Assembly: GCF_030272615.1 (NCBI RefSeq)
Contig: NC_081412.1
Span: forward strand, 98,395,796-98,459,795
Length of the DNA stretch: 64,000 nt
From: Cryptomeria japonica
Lineage: Eukaryota; Streptophyta; Pinopsida; Cupressales; Cupressaceae
Direction: 5' to 3'
Position numbers and translations under genes: made by a program. Position 1 is the stretch's first letter. Each line of letters starts with the position of its first letter. Shown here one piece after another: positions 40,501 through 49,500 of the stretch. A model generated the notes under the pieces. That model was given only the letters and a program-made list of their open reading frames with translations. It was not told the origin of the DNA and did no database searches.

Positions 40501-43500
40501 CCAAGCTTGATCAAACCAACTTCCTTCCACCCTAATCAAGGCAACCCATCACTCAACTAGCCCCAGGCAAAGTCAAACTAGTTTTTCTAGGCTAAAAGAA
40601 GGCTAAATGGAGGATTTTGCTCTGGACCCTTTGGAAGGGTCAGGAGCAAAATTCTCCTCCCAGGTTGATTTTCATCATCTTAAGGTCTAAAAACTCCTCT
40701 TCAAGGCAAATATGCATCAAAACCTACCAAACCATGCCTTAGAAGCTCCAAACTTGGTCAAGCTAAGAAGCAAAATAGAGGAAATATGAATTTCGCTCTG
40801 GACCCTTTGGAAGGGTCAGGAGCGAAATCCATGCCTTATGTCATAATCTTCATCCTTAAATGCTTTCAAAACACCTCTTAGGCAAGAACATATCAAAACC
40901 TTTGTTGGTGTAAATAATTATTCATCATGGATATTATTACACTATACTTAAGTTTACTTAGGAAATGCATCTCATAGTAGTTTGGGTATGAGACACTTGG
41001 GTGTTTGTGCCACATTGGAATAGCGTGTGTAGGAGAATTTCCACCTTTTATGGTGTTGATCTTGTTACTACTCTATCATATCCACTTATTGTGGAGTGAT
41101 AATTCCACATTCAATGGGTGATCCACCTCATGTGGAATATTATATTATTTCTCCTACCTACCCACACCTATTTCCTACCTACCCTTGTTTCTTATTGAGC
41201 CACATGTCATGTTTGTGTGCTCACATATCCATAAGCCTTGCCTATATAAGCAGGCTCATCTACATTGTTTGTACGGGCAATCAATCTATATCTTGTAATG
41301 ATCAAGTTGATCATATTTTGCATCTTGATAGAATACAGTTTATTCCTATCATCTATTTTGTTCTCTCTTATTTGTGCTTTCCATTGCCTCTAAATCTTGG
41401 CAAAATCTCACATGGTATCAGAGCTGGTCCAAATCTCACAACCTTCGCCACAAGTCTAAGGAACAAGACTCTTAGTGCAAACAAAGTGAAGAAAGGATGT
41501 GCTTTGGAATTTCGCTCTGGACCCTTTGGAAGGGTCAGGAGCGAAATTCACCTTTTGAGCCAATTTCTCACATATTTTCTCCTCCTCATACCTTGGACAA
41601 ACTTCATTAGGCCTCCTTCCCTCATGATCATGCAAATTTATCCCTTAGGTTGACATATAGCTCCAGTTTTTGCGAAAAAAAGGGTTTTACATGGATTTCG
41701 CTCTGGACCCATTGGAAGGGTCAAGAGCGAAATCCATATTTTGGGCTTAATTCACCTCCTTTTCTAATTAACTCTGCCTTAGTCTTGATCTTTGATTCAT
41801 TCCTTCCATATCTTAGCCGAATTTGCTCAACCACTCACTGACTTCCTCGAAAACTAAAACGGGACACCACCAGCAAAACCAAGCCTAAGGAAGACCTTGA
41901 AAGAAACCCTAACTTGGAGCATCTACTAACTCATCCTAGCTCAAGCAGAGCGTGCTATCCAGCGATACCCCTGACAGCACTCATCACGCAAAGGCTAACA
42001 AGCAAAAACCCAAAAAGACCAAGAAAGCAAACCCCAGAAAGCAAAAAAAGCAGGGGTCCCCATTTATAATGGGGCGATGTGTGAATACGTCACAACAGAA
42101 GGGAAAAGAAATTAAGATACAGCAGTCCATTCAAAAAGCAGAAGAATCAAATAAGAGCAGATCTGATATAAGGTATCAGATTAAAGCATACAGCAAATTA
42201 AGTATTACTCTTGTGATGTGGTATGAAATACTAATTATTGTGGTAGGCAGCATAATGTAATTCTATGCATAACTACTCACACATGAACAATATGTATGCA
42301 ACCTAATGATACATGAAGAGATATGATACAAGGAAGCCAGATTCAAGCATACAATCATTAAGTATAACACTTGTGATTTGGTGGTAGGCAATATAATGTG
42401 ATTCCGTATGGATGCCATCTATTATATTATTATATGATCGCTTACATATGGGATATAGACAATAATGTTTTATTCTTCCTATGTCTGTTTAAATGTGGCA
42501 GACAACCATGATAGAGATAATGAGGGAATACAAAGAAGGGAAAAAGTTATGAGGTCCTCTTCTAAGTATGCCACTTCACAGTGGTTGACCAGTGGTCCCA
42601 TGAGGCCACTAGGGTGCAAAGAGTGCCCCGCCCTTGGGCTTAGAAGGGAAGGACGTTCCGGACACCCTATTGCAATTTCACCTCAAACCTCTAACGAGGA
42701 TGACTATTGCATTAAGGAACTCCAATCATAGGGGGGATAAGGATGACAATGAGGGGGAATGGCTCTAGGACACCTCACTAGGTACACCACCTCATATGGA
42801 TGGCAAGGGCCACGAGGCCAAGAGAGATGGTATATCCACTCTTGGGCCTACGGTAGAGGATCACATTTAGGCCCAATCATGCCTCCTTATTCTAAGTCTA
42901 TATTGGTTGAACTCCATCAATGAATTAGATATATCATATGGCTAAGATAATTATTGATCTTATGAATTGTATCTTCAATATTTGTCAAACATGATTGTAG
43001 GATCTCAACACAGATCTATCTTGCTTTACATCCTTTGGGTAAAGTTATATCTCTAACTATATTATGTTGCATGGTTTTATTGGATTTGTGATTCTCGGGC
43101 AAAATATACAGTAATCCAAAAGGGGGGCATTACATTATCTCACGGTTCATTTGAAAGAGGAATATGAAACTCGTCTTTAAGAGTGATAATGTGTAGCTTT
43201 TCGTAATGTAAGCACATTCTCCATGTACCATCCATTTTGTTCAGCATAATCATAAGGGATGAATAGGCACTTTTTTGGGATGAACAATGCTTCTAAGTAT
43301 TAATTCAATATCCTGATTATGGTCTCTGATTAGAGGTACAACCGTGGATTATTGAAATACTTATTGATGGTGTAGAATGATCTCTTGAATTTTTGGTTGA
43401 CCCTGAGCGGTCATTTCTTGTCATTACCCAGCCCAGTACTAAGTGAAATAGTTAATTGCAAAGATGAAACTGTCTTACGAAGTAAGACTTCACAGTTTCA

Positions 43501-46500
43501 GAAATCGAACATGCTACAACAGTCAGGGTACTACAGAATAGAGATAATGAAGCTTACCATTTGATCGACCTCCTCTCCCTCTAGCAATAGCAATCTCCTC
43601 TAAACAGGATGAAATATTAGTTTTGAAATAAACAATAGAGCATTAAGAGAGCTAGTTAAGCATGAAGAGGCATGAAGAGTCAAACGGTTGAAAAGAAACA
43701 CCACCCATTCAACAGTCACCACTCAAGGGAAATACATAACCCTCCACCCTGATGGAGGGGTATAAGAAGAACAACATTCAGCATCCAAGGAGGCATCGAA
43801 TCAGACAGATCAGACTGAATATTAATGAACATCTTAGGGTTTGGTATGAGTTCTTTACACATAGCATGATGAATATTATTTGTATCTGCTCATTACTGAT
43901 GAGGATATGCTGTTGCTTATGACTGATTATCATATGTAGAATACATGCATGATATTGGATTCTTTATCTGTACACATTGATTATTAAAGTCAGCCGTGGT
44001 AGGGGTAATGAGGGATTACAAGGAGGAAAACGGTGATGGAGTACTCTTCTAGATACACCACCTCATGGTGGTGACCGAATGGTCCCACAAGGCCAAGAGG
44101 GTAAAAAGGGTATTGCCTTTGGGCTTAGGAGAGATGGGCTTCTGGGGCACCCTATAATGAATACACCTCATCCCTCTATCATGGTGAATTAATACACCAA
44201 GAAGTCCAATCATAGGGAGTGGGAAATGGATGGCAAGATGAAGAGGGAACGTTATAGGACACCTCATTAGGTACACCACCTCATATGGATGGCACGGGCC
44301 ACATGAGGCTAAGCGGGATGATATATCCGCTCTTGGGCCTAGGGTAGAGGATCTCTAAGACACCCTATCAAGTCCCCTTATCCTAGCTCTCCTTTGGTTG
44401 ATCTTCCTCATACATACTTAAGATATCTTATGATCAGATTGATATTTATGCTATATGCTTTAATGATTCCTAATTAAGAAGATCTGTTTTATGAATTATT
44501 GATGTAAATGGTTCCTAACCTGTTTTGCATGGTTTCGATCAGGTGAAAGATATCTCTAAACCTGCTCTTGCTCATTTGGGAATTGTGATTTAGGGCTATA
44601 TTAGGGCATTCACAAATAGGGGACATAACACATCTTGTGCTTGTATAATATGTAATTGAGCCCCCATATTATAAAAACCATTTCTTGAGCAATTTCTCCA
44701 TCCAATGGGAGCTAATGATTTCACTTGATTGTGATTGTATTCCCAAAAGTTCATAGTTTTTCCCATGTGTATTCAAAACCATAGATAAGTCTTGAAAATT
44801 GGAAGACAATAATTCTTATTGTTTAAGCCACTGCATGCCCAAAACTACATCTACTCCCCTAATAAGGATAGCAAAAAATTCTAAATCTAGTTGCTAATTT
44901 CCCATCGAGAGCTTTATATAATGGCATTTAACACCACAATAGAGTTGTTTCCCATCAACTATCATGACTTGAAATTAGAGACAGGATAAATAAAACAATT
45001 GAGCTCATTAACTCATCTTCTATCAATAAAGTTGTGCACTGTCAGTATAAACCAACACTTTTACATTATGCTTTTAAATATAACCAATTACTTTGAGTAT
45101 TTGTGGTGAATTTGTGACATTCGATGCATGTAGGGAGATGGTAGAGCTTTCTTTTTCCTTGGAATTCTCATGCTTAAGTTCTACCTTTGGTTCTTTTTAA
45201 GGTACTTCTCCCTCTTTTTCAACATCTTCTGAATAATCATTAGTGGTTTTTCACTTCTAGAACAGTAATGACCCTTGACCAATCGTATCACAATTCCAAC
45301 ATAGACTTTTTTTTCTCTTTTCTTTGTCTCTTGTTGAGGAGAGAGCTTGCTAATTTGTCTTAGGTTAAAGAAACTTTCATGTTTATTTTAATAAGATGTC
45401 ATGTTTTTGTAATTTAATCTTATTGTTTCACCTTGTATGATACTTTTAGTGGTGCTTTGTTTCTCAATATGCAATGCTCATTGCAAAGCTTTCCTAACTA
45501 TACAAGGTTCCAAAAAATGATCATGCTGAATTGGGTCACTGCGTCCATCAATGTACAATTGTGGCCTTTGATAAGGTGTCACCTCAGGAGCTTGGATTGC
45601 CAATCTCAAATGCTCAACATTATTTTCAACTACAGACCTTAATTGTTTTAAATTTGTTAGTTGAATAAAATAGCTTGCATTGCATGGTTGCTCATAGAAG
45701 TTTGCTAATTCATTAGTTAATTCTTTCCAACCAACTACCAAGCATATGCCCTTACTTGGCACTCATCCTCCATTAGTACATGTATTAACTAAGACTAATG
45801 TTAAGAGGGGTTAATGTATTAACTAAGACTAATGTTGAGGTTAAGCATGCCACAAGTACTTATCCTTATTAAACTTAGGAATATATAATGTTAAAATCAT
45901 AACAGATTCTCGGGGCATCTTACAACAGGCCTATCAAGGCACAACCAAGATGAAAGTGGTGAAGCTTCAGATGTTAAGGAGAGAATTTGAAACACTGATG
46001 ATGAAAAATATGGAAATATGCAACACTTTTTTAACAAGGTAGTAAATCAAATCAAGTCCTATGGTGAAGTTTTGTGCGATCAAAAGATAATTGAGAAGAC
46101 TCTGAGGAGTCCTTCAACAAATTGAACCCAGTTGTTGTATCCATGTCTAAGGACTTGAATGCACTATCTGCAGTTGAGCTTATGGTTTCCTGGCAAATCC
46201 ATGCGCAAAGATTGAATAGATCAGCAGAAGGATCATTGGAGCAAGCATTTCAAAGAAAAGTGAATGTTGCTAATCCTAAAGGCAAAGGAAAGGAGTAGCA
46301 GTCTTATTTTAAGAGTAGTCTGATAAATTGTAGAGGTTAAAATAAACCCAGGCCATGGGGAATAGGATACAGCAAAAGTTGTGGTAGAAGTTGAGCAAAG
46401 AATCTTCTCCTGATGGAAAATATCAACAGTTCGACAAATCGTGCATCCAATATCAACACTGTAAGAGGTATGTATGTTCACTACAAAGGTGACTATAGAA

Positions 46501-49500
46501 TAAAGAAATTTGATTTAGATAAGCCAAGAGTAAATTTCATGGAAGAAAGTGGTCAGCAAATTGATTTATTTCATAAATGTGATGCTGCACATAATTTTTC
46601 CAGAGGATGTATGGATTTTAGATAGTGGTTTCAATAACCAAATGACAAGGAATCCTGGGATGTTCTTACTGTTGGATGAATCAATCAAATCTAACGTAAA
46701 GTTTGGACTTTGGAGACAATAAAGAAATCCAAATAGAAGGTAAAGGTACAATTTCAATAAGAACTAAGCCAGGAGAAGTCAAGCTTCATTATGAGCTATA
46801 TGTTCCTGCCTCAATTCACAATCTTTTAAGCATTGAGAAGCTTCCAAAAAAGGTTATCTAGTTTTTTATAACAATGAATTATAATCTATGATAAGAATGG
46901 CAACAATATTACAGCAAGATTATATATGACTAATGGCCACATGTTTCCTTTATACATTGTTACTTATTTCTCACAGGCATTCAATACTACAATAAAGAAT
47001 TCTTCATGGCTTTGGCAATTGAGGTATGGTCATCTGCATTTTCACATTTTGAGTTGTTACACAAGAAACAAATGGTTAGTAAGCTGCCATTCATTTGAAA
47101 CAACGATTAAATTTGTGATAGATGTATCTGTGACAAGCAGCATAGTGAAGTTTTCCAGTCACGGATAAGTTGGAAAGCAAGCGAGCAGTTGGAAGTGACA
47201 CAAAGATCACAATTGTGCAAATTTGATTAATTTCAGTTTGATGTAAAATATCCTTTCAACTAGCAGCAGGCCATGGCATTTTAAGGTGGATATTAGGCAG
47301 ATTTGAAAGTGTTTCAAAGGAATTTCATTAAGAAGTAGATCACTGCTGACTTAGCAGATAATATTAGCAGCCACTGCAGAAGCAAAACTTAGTCTTTTCT
47401 AAGCTATATTCTAAACATTAAATCTGAATTAGATAATAAACTATTAAGTGCAATTTCTAGGTCAATTTCATATTTATGTTTAATTGTGCAGACTACTATT
47501 ATTGTCAAAAAAATAATTGGAATATTACAGAATAAGCTTGGAATAGTGGGATGCCTAGTGTTGATCATCTAATGGTATGTGGTTGTGTTGCATGTGGCCC
47601 TAGTGCCCCAAGAAAAATGCAAAATATTGAAAGAAAAAACTAAAAAGTGAAAAATGTGTATTTGTGAGCTATAGTGTAGCTATTAGTGATGAGTCATGAT
47701 GTTGTTTTTGATGAAGAGAGAGTTCCATATCAAGAGACAGCAACAAGAAAAAAACAAGCACCAACAGTAGTTGAGTTTGAATTTTCTGAAGAAAAATAAG
47801 TGTCGCACTACTAGTCCTAGTGCTAATCATATTTCTGGAGTTGGCCCAATCTAACAGAAACAATCTCCACCTAATGCAAGTTCAAGAGCGGTAGCAAGTC
47901 CGAGTTTATCTAGCACTACAAGGAGAATTCCCAAAGATCTTCCTCCAAATCAAGTGCTGAATCTGTATTTTAATCTAAGAATAACCTAGTCACAATCTTC
48001 AATTTGGGGAGGTAAGCTTCCCCTTGAGCCTAAACATTTAGACAATGCAGTGAAAAAGAAGGAATGGCAAATTGCAGCCATTGAGACGAACAGAAAAGGG
48101 ATCTTGTAGATCTTCCACCCAACAAAGAAGTTATTGAAGTGAAGTGGGTATACAAGACAAAAAACAAGGCAGATGGATCCATTGAAGGTTGACGGCTAAA
48201 GGATACTCTTAACAAGAAGGTACAGAGTTTAATAAGATATTTGCACTAGAAGCTAGACTAGACACCATAAGAACAATCTGGCTCGAACCGAATGGAACAG
48301 ATGGCAATTTTTTCAATTGGATGTGCAATCAGCAACGTTTAATGGTTTCTTGGATGCTGAAACTATATTGAATAGACACAAAGTTTTCAGGTTGAAGGTC
48401 AAGAATACAAAGTGCACAAAAAATGAAGAAGGCTTTGTACATACCAAAGCAAGCACCTAGGACATGGTATGGCCCAATAGACAGCCACTTTCACGACAAC
48501 GATTTCAGGAGTTTTCCTACTGAGCCCACACTCTATTTGAAAAGCAATGGTAAAGACAATTTTCTAATTGTTTCATCTGTATGTTGCCGATCTTATCTAT
48601 ATAGGTAAAAGTAAAAAAATATGAACAAATTTAAAGAGGATGTGATTAGAGAGTTTAAGATGACAGATCTTGGCCTCTAGAACTATTTTTCAGGTGTGAA
48701 AGTTAGGCAAATGCGGAAAAAGGATTTCATATCTCAAGGCAAGTTTGAACATGATTTACTTAAAAAAATTAAGATGTCTAACTGCACATGTTTTTCAGAT
48801 TTTCTCTGTCTTTCACTTTAGAAGAAAAGTTGTTAAAGACAATGGAAGCGAAAAAGTGGATGCAACATTGCGCAGAAGGCTAGTAGGTAGTAATATTATG
48901 TTTATTGTAAGTTTGGATTCAAGATTTGTGCAAAAACCAAGTGAAATTCATTTCCCAACAATTAAAACGATTATTAGGTGTGAATGGCAATAAAGATTTT
49001 GGCACTTTGGCACTCTCCTTCTGATGGTTGGCTTTAGTGACAGTAATTTTGTAGGTTCTATGAATGATCGCAGAAGCACTATGGATTACATCTTTAGCTT
49101 GGCAAGTGGAAATGTGGAGCAATATAATGGTTTTCAAAAAAGGAAGCAACAGTTTCTTTTCCTTCAGCAGAGGCAATGTAGCAGTTAGTTCAGTATGCAA
49201 AGCAGTACAATTAAGGCAAATATTGTTTGATTTGGGTTTGGAACCTGTTTCAGCTACAATGCTCTATAGTGATAAGCCGGTAATGCTACATTTTGTGGTC
49301 TAGTATAATCTATTTGACGTTTGTTTGAGTACTTCTGCACTTCAAAAACTGATAATCTCAAGAATAGCAGCCAACATTATAGACATCAATGTAATGTCAT
49401 TTTCAAAACAACATATCAGAATCAACAAAAATTATTGAGCTCAGCAGAGCTGTATGTGCACAATTTTCAGGTTCAACAATTTATTTATTCTGTTATTTTT

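Larger units (their letters stand above)
36311..42097 (-). mobile_element. Solo LTR B with hairpin array
   Basis: 5787 bp (5244 without nested element G and its duplicated 5 bp), from TATTGATGTG at 36311 (terminal TG now TA) to GTCACAACA at 42097. A perfect 5-bp duplication GAAGG flanks it (36306-36310, 42098-42102). Minus orientation: CCTATATAAAG TATA box at 37204-37194, so U3 spans about 42097-37205 and R-U5 about 37180-36311. No internal region follows either end. Its termini and U5 blocks match LTR A. Its unusual length comes from the tandem array. Confidence 0.92.
35864..43134 (+). mobile_element. Solo LTR C (contains LTR B)
   Basis: Starts TGTCATGCCCCCG at 35864 and ends GGGGGCATTACA at 43134; a perfect 5-bp duplication TTATC flanks it (35859-35863, 43135-43139). 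Without LTR B and one copy of its duplication the LTR is about 1.48 kb. TATAAAAAG at 36280-36288 gives plus orientation. Its right part closely matches LTR N (cacctcatatggatggca, tcttgggcct). Confidence 0.9.
34707..45904 (-). mobile_element. Gypsy element D (chromovirus-type), nested in Copia F
   Basis: Bounded by TGTTATGAT at 34707 and ATCATAACA at 45904, with flanks AATTC/GATTC (4 of 5 bases match). 3' LTR 34707-34969; the 5' LTR is a remnant at about 45766-45904. Minus-strand order: gag (45762-45478), protease (about 45080-44690), RT start (43260-43140), then RT end, integrase zinc finger and chromodomain (35720-35030). The RT core and RNase H are gone. LTR N and LTR C interrupt it. It lacks intact frames and cannot be active. 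Confidence 0.85.

Noticed and set aside
41096-41653. 185-residue open frame
   Set aside because: It runs across the end of Copia LTR G, the primer site and the array, three unrelated pieces.
37855-41734. CRISPR-like array (regular palindromic repeats with spacers)
   Set aside because: The spacers are about 135 bp and related to one another, the setting is a plant intron, and the array is bounded by LTR ends with a target duplication.
35864-43134. One long LTR-retrotransposon with B as its internal region
   Set aside because: B has its own matching target duplication and LTR ends and no coding sequence, so it is a separate solo LTR inside C.
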